From Ch67 sp041395845 (GTDB lineage Bacteria; Pseudomonadota; Gammaproteobacteria; Pseudomonadales; Ketobacteraceae): a DNA stretch of 64,000 nucleotides. Below the pieces are notes generated by a model. The model did not search any database. It saw only the letters and a program-made list of their open reading frames with translations, and was not told the DNA's origin. Position numbers and translations under genes: made by a program. Of this stretch, positions 25,693 to 35,301 are shown piece after piece. The stretch covers positions 124,001-188,000 of the forward strand of contig JAWKZS010000006.1 in NCBI GenBank assembly GCA_041395845.1. Reading direction: 5' to 3'. The first letter of the stretch is position 1, and each line of letters begins with the position of its first letter.

Positions 25693-27601
25693 TCAGACAG
25701 TAACGGTCAGGGGCGTTTGCAGGTATTCCATTAGATCTGGCTCGGACAATGGTCGCGCGAACATGAATCCCTGGACTGCATCACAAGAAAGACCTTTCAG
25801 AAAATCGAATTGAGTTGGAATTTCGACGCCTTCGGCAATCACATTCAATCCCAGTTTGTGGGCCATGGAGATGGTGGCTTCAACGATCGCAGCATCGACA
25901 TTGGGGTCAGAGTCGATATCGCGAATAAATGTCCGGTCAATCTTCAGCATGGCTAACGGTAATCGCTTCAGGTAAGCGAGGGAGGAATAACCGGTACCGA
26001 AGTCGTCATGGCAGCCTTAACGCCACTATTACCGAGTTCAAAAAGCACTTTCGCTGCGCGCTGCGGATTATGGATCAGATGTTTTCGGCGGTTACCTCCA
26101 GTATCAATATGTCTGAGGGAAGACCAGTATCGCGACAGCTGTCCAGCACCGTTTGCAGAAAGCGGTCATGCTGAAACTGGACGGCGGTATACATTGACTG
26201 TAACATGCAGTGATGCAAAGCCAGCTGCTGCCAGCCGCTGATAGCATTCACCGGCTTCACGAATGACCCAGTTGCCGACCTTGATAATCAACCCGGTTAA
26301 TTCCAGTAACGGAATGAACTCGCCGGTGGGATCAGGCCACGGGTGGGATGCTGCCAGCGCAACAGCGCTTCGACGCCGATGACCTTACCCCGTTTCAATG
26401 AGATCTGCGGTTGGTAGTGCAGTACAAATTCGCCATTTGCCAATGCATAACGCAGATCGGCTTCCAGCTGGAGCACTTCGCGGCCGCGGGTTTCCATCTC
26501 GCTGGAATAAAACTGATAACAACCAGCACCCTTGGCTTTGGCCTGATACATGGCAATGTCAGCGCAGCGCAACAAATCGGTGACGCTGTTGGCATCCTGC
26601 GGAAACAACGCAATACCGGTACTCAGTGAAACGAACAGCTCCGGCCATGAACATCGATCGGTAGCGAAAATACCTGGTAGATCTTGCTGATGACGGTAAT
26701 CACGTCTTCAGGCTGTTCCAGATCTTCAATGGAAATGGTGAATCATCGCCGCCGAGTCGCGATACCAGATCATTGGCGCGCAGGCAGCTACGCAGTCGCA
26801 GCGCTGTTTGGCGCAATAATTCATCGCCGGCAATGTGTCCCAGGCTGTCGCTGATCCGTTTGAATTTGTCCACATCCATGAACAGCAGTGCAACGGACTT
26901 TTCACCGCGTCGGCTCGCGCGCGAAAGCGTCCTGCAAGTGGTCCAGCAGTGAGTGACGATTTGGCAGTGCGTGGTCAGTTCGTCGTGGGTTGCTCTGGTG
27001 CAGCAGTGCCCTTTCCAGCTGCTTTTGCTGTGATATATCGCGCCCGACAAACGACAGATACGGTTGCAAATCCGCAGGTCCCTGATGTGAAAAAGCACAC
27101 CAGTGACAGGATGGATTCCGGCTGACTTGGGTTAATGGAATCGATCAGTACATCGCCTGTCTGATTCCTTCTCTGCCAGCATGGGCAGAATCTGTGTATA
27201 TGAGTTGTTGGTAAATTTCGGCGGCAGAATGTCGAGCAGTGACGCTGCTGTCTGGAGGCTCGGTCCAGTCCGAATTGCACCCGACAGGCTTCATTGCTGT
27301 AGAGAAGTTTGCCATCCAGCGTCAGCATGAAAACGATATCCGGACTGGCATCCAGCACCCGGTGCAGTCGATCACGCGCCTGGGATTGCTGGCGCCACTG
27401 GGCCAATCCCGATTCATCCGGATGCAGCGGCCGCAACACGATATCCCACGCATTTTCCAAGGCCTTTTGCAGGCTATCCTGGTCGTGAAGAAGGCACGCG
27501 CCAAGATTGATGTTATTGGCGCTAAGCTCATGCTGAAAGGTTATAAAGAATTGCGGACTGTCGAAGATGACGAGGGTATTGAGCGGTGCGGCGATTGCCA
27601 T
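25693..27601 (-). pseudogene. Frameshifted PAS-GGDEF-EAL c-di-GMP protein
   Basis: From ATG 27601 an N-terminal region leads to a PAS domain (LHRVLDASPDIVFMLTLDGK). The signal then changes frame to a GGDEF domain (LLFMDVDKFKRISDSLGH, then RLGGDD broken by one missing base near 26742, where GGDDF or GGDEF would be restored). It changes frame again near 26641, reads MYQAKAKGAGCYQFYSSEME and the EAL domain (FVLHYQPQISLKRGKVIGVE, then EALLRW). It finishes in a third frame (MLKIDRTFIRDI, NVIAEGVEIPTQFDFLKG). Intact, it would be a dual cyclase/phosphodiesterase. Protein-level conservation is high although at least five frame changes are needed. It sits 23 bases upstream of the GNAT-HDAC gene on the same strand. 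Confidence 0.75.
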
Positions 27602-27721
27602 AGGGGCCGACTACGGCGACTCCTGAACGTCCATGAGGGAGTGTTGCTCTTCAGTTTAAATCAGACCATCGCCAGAAAATCATGGACGTGTAAAAAATAA
27701 TTTGGCGTGCTGAATGTAACC

Positions 27722-27750
27722 GGCTCCGCACGGGTAAACGTTGCGGAACC
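27722..27750 (-). terminator. Possible terminator hairpin after the lipin-like gene
   Basis: On the minus strand GGTTCCGCA (27750-27742) pairs with TGCGGAGCC (27730-27722) through one G-U pair, with an 11-base loop. It lies 22 bases after the lipin-like stop. The U-run is poor (GGTTACATT follows), so it may be a weak or Rho-assisted terminator. Confidence 0.4.
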
Positions 27751-27771
27751 GTCATCATCCGATTAATGCGT

Positions 27772-28761
27772 TTACTGCGTCACACAGTCCGCATAGGGCT
27801 GATCCAGCACCACCTCGTAAAAATGCTGCTCATAGTCGCCGTGGATGGCCAGCGCCATCCTTGCCGGCGTTGCTGCCGATGATGTAGGTATCGGCCTTGG
27901 GAACACCCTGCGGCGGCGTAGGCATTGATGTCCGTCTGGGATGCTGCTGTAGGCGCGCACGATGTTCAGGCTCACGGTGTTTTTCGATAGCGGATGTAGT
28001 CGGTCTTGTACTGTCTGGCCCGCAGGTCCAGCAGGTTGTCGCTGTTGGCGTTCATGCGCAGGTTCCAGGGCACCACAGTCCATAGGCATCGAACCAGTTG
28101 CGGGTGGATTTTATGACCCAGTAAGGCCGGGCGGTGAGGAACACGATCTGCAACTGCGGGCGACGTATTCGTTCACCGTGGCAACGGCGAAGTCGTAGTT
28201 ATCGGCAATGTCGGTGCCCAGGTATTCCCCCACCGCTTCAAAATCATTGAGGGTAATGGTGCCGTCGATATCGAACAGCACGGTTTCCGCCCCGCCCCGG
28301 CCACGGCTTTCCAGATAGCCGGTGGTTGGCGCCGTCAGATCCCCTTCCACTACCATGCGCACGATGTAATCGCCCTGGGGCTGAGCGGACACGGGGACAT
28401 AGATTTTGCCGTCGGAATTGGTCTTGTGGCGGCCCAGATACTGCCAGCCGCTCATGCCGGTGCCGTACAGGTAGCTGTGGACGTATTCGCCTTCCAGATC
28501 CTTGTGCAGCACGCGGTCGTAATCGAATTTGCCCACCACGGTGGCGCTCTGGCCTTCCTGTACGATCTGGTCGTGTACCATGTGGTAGGGGAATACAGTT
28601 TGCTCAGCAGCCAGTTGCCGAAGTAGCGAAAGCTTTTCTTCGCCGGCTTGGGGCCGCGGGGGCGGTCTGGGTGATGCTGTAATCGGGGCAGTAACTGGCC
28701 TGAGGGTCACGGGTGTATTGGCAATCGCCAGTGCGGACAGCAGGGCATGCAGCGGTTTCAT
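27772..28761 (-). pseudogene. Frameshifted lipin/LNS2-like HAD phosphatase, exported
   Basis: From ATG 28761 the frame encodes a signal-like start, a beta-sandwich domain (about residues 60-140, with TVVGKFDYDRVLHKDLEGEY and MSGWQYLGRHKTNSDGKIYV) and the HAD motif ETVLFDIDGTITLNDFEAVG. It then breaks after NEYVARS. Restoring single bases gives LQIVFLTARPYWVIKSTRNW, VVPWNLRMNANSDNLLDLR, KTDYIRY, TDINAYAAAG and the last part AIHGDYEQHFYEVVLDQPYA. These are the DxDxT, TARP and Lys/Asp elements of the LNS2 (lipin/Ned1/Smp2) family, whose eukaryotic members are phosphatidate phosphatases. At least four frame changes are needed. A bacterial exported version is uncommon; the true substrate is unknown. 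It is the first of three adjacent broken genes. Confidence 0.7.
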
Positions 28762-28969
28762 GGTCGGATCCTGTGGTTGCTGTTATGGGATGAACAAAGG
28801 GTGACAATCCGTGATGTTGAACTGTTGTATCAACAATACTGAACTAACGTACCACAAAAGTTGAAAAGGAACCAATAGGAAACTAAACGAACAGTGAATC
28901 GGTTAATTCGAAACCCGTTAAGGCGTTTAAATTATCGAAAGGAAGATATCGGGTGCGATTCCCCGGGCG

Positions 28970-29977
28970 CTATTCCTCTGCCCAGCGCTCCTTGATGGCA
29001 AGAATGGCCGGCAGTTGCTGTTCCAGCAGGCTGACCAGGGCGGGATCGAAGTGCTTGCCGGCCTGTTCCCGGATATGTGTCAGGGCCGCGTCCACGGTCC
29101 AGGCCTGTTTATAGGGGCGTTTGCTGGTGAGGGCGTCGAACACGTCGGCCAGGGCGACGATGCGGGCCTCGATGGGGATGGCGTCGCCCTGCAGCCGGTG
29201 GGGATAACCGCTGCCGTCCCATTTTTCGTGATGGTAAAGCGCCACCGAGCGGGCCAGTTGCAGCAGGCCGGAATCGCTGTCACCGATGATTTCCGCGCCG
29301 ATGCGGGGATGTTCCTGCATCACCGCATATTCTTCAGCCGTGAGTTTGCCCGGTTTCAGCAGGATGTGATCGGGGATGCCGATCTTGCCGATATCGTGCA
29401 TGGGCGCGGCGTTGAGCAGGTCGTCGGCCAGCTGTTCGGGAAAGCCGTAGGCCAGCGCCAGTACGCGGGAGTAGTGGCTCATGCGCACCACGTGCAGGCC
29501 AGTTTCGTTGTCCTTGTATTCGGCGGCGCGTCCCAGGCGCTGGATGATTTCGAGGCGGGACTGTTTGAGTTCGTCGGCCTTCACCAGCGACAGATGATTC
29601 TTCACCCGCGCCTGCACCACGGACGGCACCACGGGTTTGCTGATGTAGTCGACCCCGCCCACCGCAAAGCCGGTGGTTTCATCCACTTCGTCCTTGAGGG
29701 CGGTGACGAATATCACCGGGATGCGTGCGGTATCGGATTCGGTCTTGAGCCGGCGGCAGGTTTCGAATCCGGTCGTGCCCGGCATCATCACGTCCAGCAG
29801 GATCAGATCGGGCTGTTCGCGGCCGGCCAGGGCAATGGCTTCGTCACCACTTTTGGCGAACAGCAGGCGGTAGTCGTCCTGCAGGATCTGTTTGAGTACC
29901 TTGAGGTTGGTGGGTTCGTCGTCGACCACCAGGATGCGAGCGGGTTGCTGCAGGTGACAGAGGGATGGGGGCGTCAT
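28970..29977 (-). CDS. Response regulator with HD-GYP c-di-GMP phosphodiesterase domain
   Basis: The 335-residue protein has a receiver domain (residues about 12-130; VVDDEP, phospho-Asp in LILLDVMMPGTTGFE, Lys in YISKPV) and an HD-GYP domain (about 150-330). The HD-GYP motifs are intact: HDIGKIGIPDHILLKPG and HHEKWDGSGYPHRLQGD. HD-GYP enzymes hydrolyse c-di-GMP to GMP. ATG 29977 overlaps the stop of the upstream MHYT hybrid kinase by four bases (ATGA), which makes that kinase its probable partner. The longer frame upstream lies inside the kinase gene and is not used. Confidence 0.95.
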   Translation of the reverse strand: MTPPSLCHLQQPARILVVDDEPTNLKVLKQILQDDYRLLFAKSGDEAIALAGREQPDLILLDVMMPGTTGFETCRRLKTESDTARIPVIFVTALKDEVDETTGFAVGGVDYISKPVVPSVVQARVKNHLSLVKADELKQSRLEIIQRLGRAAEYKDNETGLHVVRMSHYSRVLALAYGFPEQLADDLLNAAPMHDIGKIGIPDHILLKPGKLTAEEYAVMQEHPRIGAEIIGDSDSGLLQLARSVALYHHEKWDGSGYPHRLQGDAIPIEARIVALADVFDALTSKRPYKQAWTVDAALTHIREQAGKHFDPALVSLLEQQLPAILAIKERWAEE

Positions 29978-32900
29978 GGCGGTGTCTCCAGGGTGGCCAG
30001 CAACCGGTTGATGATGTTGTGAGCGCTGGCAAAGTCGAAATTGTTGAAGGCATCGGCGATCCGGGTTGCCGTGGCTGCGTGGCTGGCCGGTGCGTGGTGC
30101 AGCAGGTTGGCAAGGGCGTCGTCGTTGCACTCGTTAGCGGTGGCAGCGCTGCGCAGGGACTGCAAGGCAAGGTGGAACTGCTCGGCATCGGCGGCGCTGC
30201 CGGGTGGCGTGGTGGTGTCCGGCCGGGTCTGGCGCAGCAGGTTGGCCAGCTCGGCGCCGAAATGCGGCAGGCGCTGGGCCAGGCTGTTGATGGCATTGAC
30301 GCAGTGCTGGGGCTGGTGGCGTTTGGCGGCCTGTTCCAGCTCACCCAGTGGCTTGACCAGTCCATTGATGGCCAGATTGGCGGCCACGCCTTTGGCCGCA
30401 TGGGCCTGGGCTGCCAGATGGTCGAAATCCTGCTGCTGTACCAGGGAATCCAGATCCAGTGCCAGCCGGCCGTACTGGATGGCGAAGCTGGTGAGTTCAC
30501 GGGCATACAGGGCGGCATCACCCCAGCGCTTCAGTCCCTGCTCCCAGTCGAGCATCTGCTGGCTGGCAGCGCGAGGCGGGAGGGCGGGCGTTGTCGCGAC
30601 GTTGAACCCCAGCACCCGGGCGATTTCCCGGCCGAGGATATCGATCTGTACCGGTTTGCTGGCAAAGCCCTGCATGCCGGCTTCCTTCGCGGCGAGGCGA
30701 TCTTCCTCCAGGACGCTGGCGGTCAGGGCGATAATCGGCGTGAGCGGCTGGCCACGGCGCTGCTGCCACTGGTGGATCTGCTGGGTGGCCTCGAGGCCGT
30801 CCATGTTGGGCATCTGCATGTCCATCAGCACGACGTCGACCCTGTGTTGCTGGATTTGTTGCAATGCCTGCTGGCCGTCGCCGGCACGGATTAGCTGGTG
30901 GCCGTCCCTTTCCAGCAGCAGGGTGAGCAGGTCCAGGTTCTGGGGCACGTCATCGGCGATCAGGATGCGCAGGGGCGGCAGTTCGATCCGGCTGGTGGTG
31001 TCGGGCTCGTCATGGGGATCGGCCGGTTGCAGCGGCAGGCTGAACTCGAAACAGCTGCCCTGCCCCGGTTCGCTGCGGGCGCGAATCCAGCCGCCCATCA
31101 GTTCCACCAGCTGCTTGCTGATGGTGGTGCCCAGCCCGGTGCCGCCGAAGCGCCGGCTCATGGAGGCATCGGCCTGGGTGAAGGGATCGAAAATGGCCTC
31201 CAGCCGTTCCGGTGCAATGCCGATGCCGGTGTCACAGATGCTGAACAGCACCCGTCCGGGGCCATCCGCCTGCACTTGGATATCCACCTTCCCCTGCTCG
31301 GTGAATTTGATGGCATTGCCCACCAGATTGGTGAGGACCTGACGGATGCGGTCGGGTGCGCCCAGCAGCGGGTGGTTCAGTGCCGGATCGATGTGCAGAT
31401 TCAGCGCCAGCCCCTTGCGGCGGGCCTGCATGCCCAGGGTGGACAGCACGGAGTCCAGCAGGTCGGGCAGCAGGAAGGCACGCTGTTCCAGTTCGAGCCG
31501 GCCCTTTTCCAGTTTGGCGCTGTCGAGGATGTCATTGAGCAGATGCAGCAGCGAGCGGGCGGCGCTGCTGATGATCGAAAGATGGCGGGCCTGCTCGGCG
31601 GACAGCGCGGTGCCGGACAGTACATCGGTAAAGCCCAGAATCGCATTCATCGGCGTGCGGATTTCGTGGCTCATGTTGGCCAGAAACGCACTGCGGGCCG
31701 CGGCGGCCTGCTCGGCCTTGTCCTTCGCCCGGACCAGTTCCTGCTCCATCACCTTGCGCTGGGTGATGTCCATGATGAACCCATCGAGCCAGGCGCTGTT
31801 GCCGTCGTCGCCCTCGATGAAGGTGCCGGTATCGATCACCCAGTGCACGCTGCCGTCGCGATGGCGGATACGGTACTCGACGTGAAATTCCCGTTTGAAA
31901 TTGTCGAGATTTTCCACCACGTGATGATCATCCGGGTGAATCAGGCTGGCGAAGAAGCGGCGCGGCTGGGGCAGCAGAAAATCCTCGGCCGGATAGCCGG
32001 TGATGCTTTCGATGGCGTCGCTGATGAACAGCATGGGAAATTCTGCCTGCAGCAGACAGCGGTAGGCGGCGCCGGGAATGTTGCTGATCAGGGAGCGCAG
32101 CCGCGCCTCGTTGTCTTTGAGCGCATGTTCCATGGCGATGCGGGCGCTGATATCGGTGACGAAGCCGACGTACAGATCTTCTCCCGGCAGGCGGCCATGG
32201 CCGATGGCCAGGCGGATGGGAAAGATGCGGCCATGGCGATCCACTGCCTGCACGTCGCGGCCCTTGCCGATGATGCGGGCGATGCCACTACGCTGATAGT
32301 TTTCCAGGTACTGATCGTGTTCGCCGCGGAACGGTTCCGGCATCAGGGTTTTCACGTTGCGGCCGGTCATTTCGGCAATGCTCCAGCCGAAAATACGCTC
32401 TGCCGCATGATTGGCCGAGACGATGACGCCACGGGTGTCGATGGTGATGATGCCGTCCACCGCCGTATCGAGAATGGCCTGCAGGCGGGATTCCTTGGCG
32501 CGGGAGGCGAGGCTCAGCGCGCGGTATTTCAGGGTCAGATCCACCGCCACCACCAGACAGCTGATCATCACGGTGGTAATGGCCACGCCCAGCGCCATGA
32601 TCGCCGAATGCGGGGCGCTGTCGAGCAGGTCCAGCCCCGGTGGTGGTACGAAGCGGGCGGCAGCCATGCCGGTGTAGTGCATGCCGGCAATGGCGCAGCC
32701 CATCACCGTGCCGCTGATCAGGTTGATGCGCAGGGTGGTCAGCCGGCTCTGGCTCAGACGGCGAATCCCAAAGCGGATCCACAGGGCCAGCATGGACAGG
32801 CTCACCGCCACCAGGATGGACAGGGCAAAGATGGTGGCGTCGTAATGCAGGGCCGGCGCCATCACCATCGCGGCCATGCCCACGTAGTGCATGGTGCCGA

Positions 32901-33294
32901 TACCTGCGCCCATCAGTACACCGCCGACTGCCAGTTCCCGCAGGCTGATCTGTGGGCGGCTGCTGAGACTGAGGGCAATCCACGATGCGGCCACACTGGG
33001 TACCATCGACAGCAACGTATAGCCGGTGGAATAGGACACCGGCGTACACAGATCGAAGGCCAGCATGCCGATGAAATGCATCGACCAGACGCCACCTCCC
33101 AGCGCGACGCTGCCTGCCAGCAGCACTGGCACCCGGCGGCTGCTGGCTTTGGCTGCCTGTGTCGCCAGATACAGGGCCATGCTCGAGGTGAAAATCGCTA
33201 CCAGTACCGACAGCGCCACCAGCCAGGGCTCATAGCGGCCATAAATCAGCAGCGAATCATTGGGATAGCGGAATAGCTCGAACAGGAACTGCAT
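29974..33294 (-). CDS. MHYT-PAS-PAS hybrid histidine kinase with REC and Hpt
   Basis: The 1106-residue membrane sensor begins with an MHYT domain of seven helices (about 1-250) bearing three repeated motifs, MHFIGMLAF, MHYVGMAAM and MHYTGMAAARF, proposed in this family to bind copper and sense diatomic gases. Two PAS domains follow (about 265-510, with ILDTAVDGIITIDTRG and VTDISAR), then HisKA (His near 543, NMSHEIRTPMNAILG), HATPase (LTNLVGNAIKFTE, GTGLGTTISKQL), a receiver (Asp near 825, VVLMDMQMPNMDGLEA) and an Hpt domain (His near 965, AHAAKGVAANLA). All phosphorelay residues are present. It overlaps the HD-GYP regulator gene, so its output is probably c-di-GMP breakdown. Confidence 0.93.
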   Translation of the reverse strand: MQFLFELFRYPNDSLLIYGRYEPWLVALSVLVAIFTSSMALYLATQAAKASSRRVPVLLAGSVALGGGVWSMHFIGMLAFDLCTPVSYSTGYTLLSMVPSVAASWIALSLSSRPQISLRELAVGGVLMGAGIGTMHYVGMAAMVMAPALHYDATIFALSILVAVSLSMLALWIRFGIRRLSQSRLTTLRINLISGTVMGCAIAGMHYTGMAAARFVPPPGLDLLDSAPHSAIMALGVAITTVMISCLVVAVDLTLKYRALSLASRAKESRLQAILDTAVDGIITIDTRGVIVSANHAAERIFGWSIAEMTGRNVKTLMPEPFRGEHDQYLENYQRSGIARIIGKGRDVQAVDRHGRIFPIRLAIGHGRLPGEDLYVGFVTDISARIAMEHALKDNEARLRSLISNIPGAAYRCLLQAEFPMLFISDAIESITGYPAEDFLLPQPRRFFASLIHPDDHHVVENLDNFKREFHVEYRIRHRDGSVHWVIDTGTFIEGDDGNSAWLDGFIMDITQRKVMEQELVRAKDKAEQAAAARSAFLANMSHEIRTPMNAILGFTDVLSGTALSAEQARHLSIISSAARSLLHLLNDILDSAKLEKGRLELEQRAFLLPDLLDSVLSTLGMQARRKGLALNLHIDPALNHPLLGAPDRIRQVLTNLVGNAIKFTEQGKVDIQVQADGPGRVLFSICDTGIGIAPERLEAIFDPFTQADASMSRRFGGTGLGTTISKQLVELMGGWIRARSEPGQGSCFEFSLPLQPADPHDEPDTTSRIELPPLRILIADDVPQNLDLLTLLLERDGHQLIRAGDGQQALQQIQQHRVDVVLMDMQMPNMDGLEATQQIHQWQQRRGQPLTPIIALTASVLEEDRLAAKEAGMQGFASKPVQIDILGREIARVLGFNVATTPALPPRAASQQMLDWEQGLKRWGDAALYARELTSFAIQYGRLALDLDSLVQQQDFDHLAAQAHAAKGVAANLAINGLVKPLGELEQAAKRHQPQHCVNAINSLAQRLPHFGAELANLLRQTRPDTTTPPGSAADAEQFHLALQSLRSAATANECNDDALANLLHHAPASHAATATRIADAFNNFDFASAHNIINRLLATLETPP

Positions 33295-33358
33295 CGGGTT
33301 CTCGGTGCGGCGGGCCAGTTATAGGTATAGCCCAATTCCCCGAAACTGACCGGTTTGG

Positions 33359-33958
33359 TCAGGTATTCCGCAGCAGATACCCGGTAATCATCTCGGCCAG
33401 CCCGTTGGCGATATCGTCTTCCGTCATCAGGGGATGCTCGCCACTGAGGAACCGCACCACGGTAAAAATCGTACTGTTGACGATGATGAAGATCTTCACG
33501 TGGAGGTCGGGCACATGGACATCGCGGTGATGCTTGGCGAAATAGATGCGGGTGAGTTCCAGGAAATACTGCTGCAGCAGATCCGCCATCCGGTGGGTGG
33601 GCAGGCGGTGCCAGTTGCGCACCAGCTCCAGGTACAGGCCTTCGTTACTGTGCAGAAACACCAGCGCCACCCGGATCGCGGTGCCGGCCAGCTGGTCCAG
33701 GGGCAGGTCGGCGCTGGCCCGCACGCCGCTGTTGAGTACCTGCATGACGTCGGTGCCGATCTTTTCCACCAGGGCTTCGATCAGGTCGTCCTTGCCGTCG
33801 AAATACTGGTACAGCGAACCGACACTGACCCCGGCGATCTCGGCAATCAGCGGTGTCGTGGTGCCGTCCAGGCCATGGCGGGCGATGCACAGGGCGGTGG
33901 CGTCCACCAGGGAGGCCACCAGCTGGCGGGAGCGTTGCTGCTGCGGGCGTTTGCGCAT
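33359..33958 (-). CDS. TetR-family transcriptional regulator
   Basis: The 199-residue protein has the TetR HTH at residues about 12-60: GTTTPLIAEIAGVSVGSLYQ followed by YFDGKDDLIEALVEK. A divergent C-terminal ligand domain follows. The start at 33958 (MRKRPQQQRS) is preferred over an ATG 24 codons upstream because it follows a purine-rich AGGGGA and gives the usual short basic arm. It is divergent from the MpaB-P450-SDR operon across 89 bases that contain CGAA/TTCG inverted half-sites, the typical layout of a TetR repressor controlling a ligand-degrading operon. Confidence 0.9.
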   Translation of the reverse strand: MRKRPQQQRSRQLVASLVDATALCIARHGLDGTTTPLIAEIAGVSVGSLYQYFDGKDDLIEALVEKIGTDVMQVLNSGVRASADLPLDQLAGTAIRVALVFLHSNEGLYLELVRNWHRLPTHRMADLLQQYFLELTRIYFAKHHRDVHVPDLHVKIFIIVNSTIFTVVRFLSGEHPLMTEDDIANGLAEMITGYLLRNT

Positions 33959-33979
33959 GGAAATCCCCTGCTGGGTCAG

Positions 33980-34012
33980 AATGCGAATTGAATACGAATA
34001 AAGTTTCGCATT
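33980..34012. promoter_or_regulatory. Candidate TetR operator between regulator and oxygenase operon
   Basis: AATGCGAA (33980-33987) and TTCGCATT (34005-34012) are perfect inverted 8-mers separated by 17 bases. A third half-site, TACGAA at 33993-33998, lies 11 bases after the first and pairs with TTCGCA at 34005 with one mismatch. The set covers the space where promoters of both divergent transcripts should lie. Confidence 0.5.
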
Positions 34013-34047
34013 ATTCTGGGTGAAATCCAACCAGTCAGGACATCTTC

Positions 34048-35289
34048 ATGACCGCTGTTGCTCCTATCCCACCCCGTATTCCGGCCCGGGCGCGCCCCTT
34101 CGACAAGGCCAAAGTGAAAACCGCTGCCTGGCAAAAGCTGTTGCTGGGCAGGGACTTGTCACCCAGCCGCGAGGAATACGACAACGTCGTAGCCGCCCTG
34201 TGGGAAGGCGATACTGCCATGGACGCGCTGGTGAACTGGATGTATGAGTTCGGCGCCGGCCCCTCCCGCAAGCTGTTCCAGCAGGCAGTGACCCAGGGTA
34301 TCGACAGCATTGCCGATGCACCCCAGCCGCTGAAGGACTTCTTTGCCGTGGTGGATGCGCAGCCTGTGTGGCTCGATCGCGCCCTGCTGGAAGAAGGCGT
34401 CAGCTTCATCCACGGCATTGGTCTGGCGGGCCCCTACGTGCTGCGGGATCTGGCGCTGATGGGTGGCTATCTGCTGTCGGGTTTCAACCATGTGCTGGTG
34501 ATGACCGGCGCGCTGAACAAGGACACCTCCCTGCGGATAGCCGAAACCGGCCAGTGGTGGGTGGACTGTACTGAACACGGCGGACTCGATCGCTTTGGCC
34601 CCGGTTTCCGTTCCACCCTGCATGTGCGGCTGGTGCATGCGATGGTGCGCCGCGCTCTGGCGAAGAATCCCAAGTGGGATGAAAACCAGTGGGGCATTCC
34701 GGTGAACCAGATCGACATGGTGGCCACCTATCTGGGCTTCTGCGTGGTCATGCTGGGCGGCCTGCGTCAGCTGGGCATTCCGGTGACGGCGCGGGAATCC
34801 AAAGCGGTCATGCACCTGTGGGCCTATGCCGGCTGGCTGATGGGCGTGGATGAACGCTTTCTGGTGTTCAGCGAAAAGGACGGCATTTTATTGCTGGCCC
34901 ATACCTTCATGACCCAGAGCCGCCCGGACTGGACCAGTCAGGAACTGGGCCGTGCGCTGGCGCGGGAACCGCTGGAACGCAAATACCCCAACCTGCCCGG
35001 TTTGCGCGGCAAGCTGGCCTACTACCAGCATCTGAGTGTCAGCCGCTTCTTCCTCGGCAAGGAAAAAATGCGTCAGCTTGGTTTGCCCGATGACATTCTG
35101 CCCTGGTTTCCCGTACTCAGTGCGGCTCCCCGACTGGTGAATTATCTGGGACATCGGATGGTGCCGCCCCTGTACAAGCGGGCGCAGCAACAGGGGCGCG
35201 CGGCCCAGCTGGAAGTGTTGCGCCAGATGTTCGGTGATCATGCCCAGGCCGTGGGTGTGCAGCGCGATCAGAACGTGGCACAACACTGA
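34048..35289 (+). CDS. MpaB/Lcp-type oxygenase (DUF2236)
   Basis: The 413-residue protein belongs to the DUF2236/MpaB family, which includes the haem-b rubber oxygenase Lcp and the fungal farnesyl-chain cleaving MpaB. Recognisable parts are FGAGPSRKLFQQAV and YEFGAG near the start, the core GFRSTLHVRLVHAMVRRAL with conserved Arg and His residues suited to haem binding, and GIPVNQIDMVATYLGFCVVM. There is no signal peptide. It heads an operon with a P450 and an SDR gene (12-base gap, then a 4-base overlap) under a divergent TetR. The set suggests oxidation of a hydrophobic isoprenoid or alicyclic compound; the substrate is inferred only. Confidence 0.83.
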   Translation: MTAVAPIPPRIPARARPFDKAKVKTAAWQKLLLGRDLSPSREEYDNVVAALWEGDTAMDALVNWMYEFGAGPSRKLFQQAVTQGIDSIADAPQPLKDFFAVVDAQPVWLDRALLEEGVSFIHGIGLAGPYVLRDLALMGGYLLSGFNHVLVMTGALNKDTSLRIAETGQWWVDCTEHGGLDRFGPGFRSTLHVRLVHAMVRRALAKNPKWDENQWGIPVNQIDMVATYLGFCVVMLGGLRQLGIPVTARESKAVMHLWAYAGWLMGVDERFLVFSEKDGILLLAHTFMTQSRPDWTSQELGRALAREPLERKYPNLPGLRGKLAYYQHLSVSRFFLGKEKMRQLGLPDDILPWFPVLSAAPRLVNYLGHRMVPPLYKRAQQQGRAAQLEVLRQMFGDHAQAVGVQRDQNVAQH

Positions 35290-35301
35290 GGAGCGGCAGC
35301 C

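Noticed and set aside
30898..33276. 792-codon open frame on plus strand
   Set aside because: It is the antisense shadow of the MHYT hybrid kinase, whose domains and motifs are clear.
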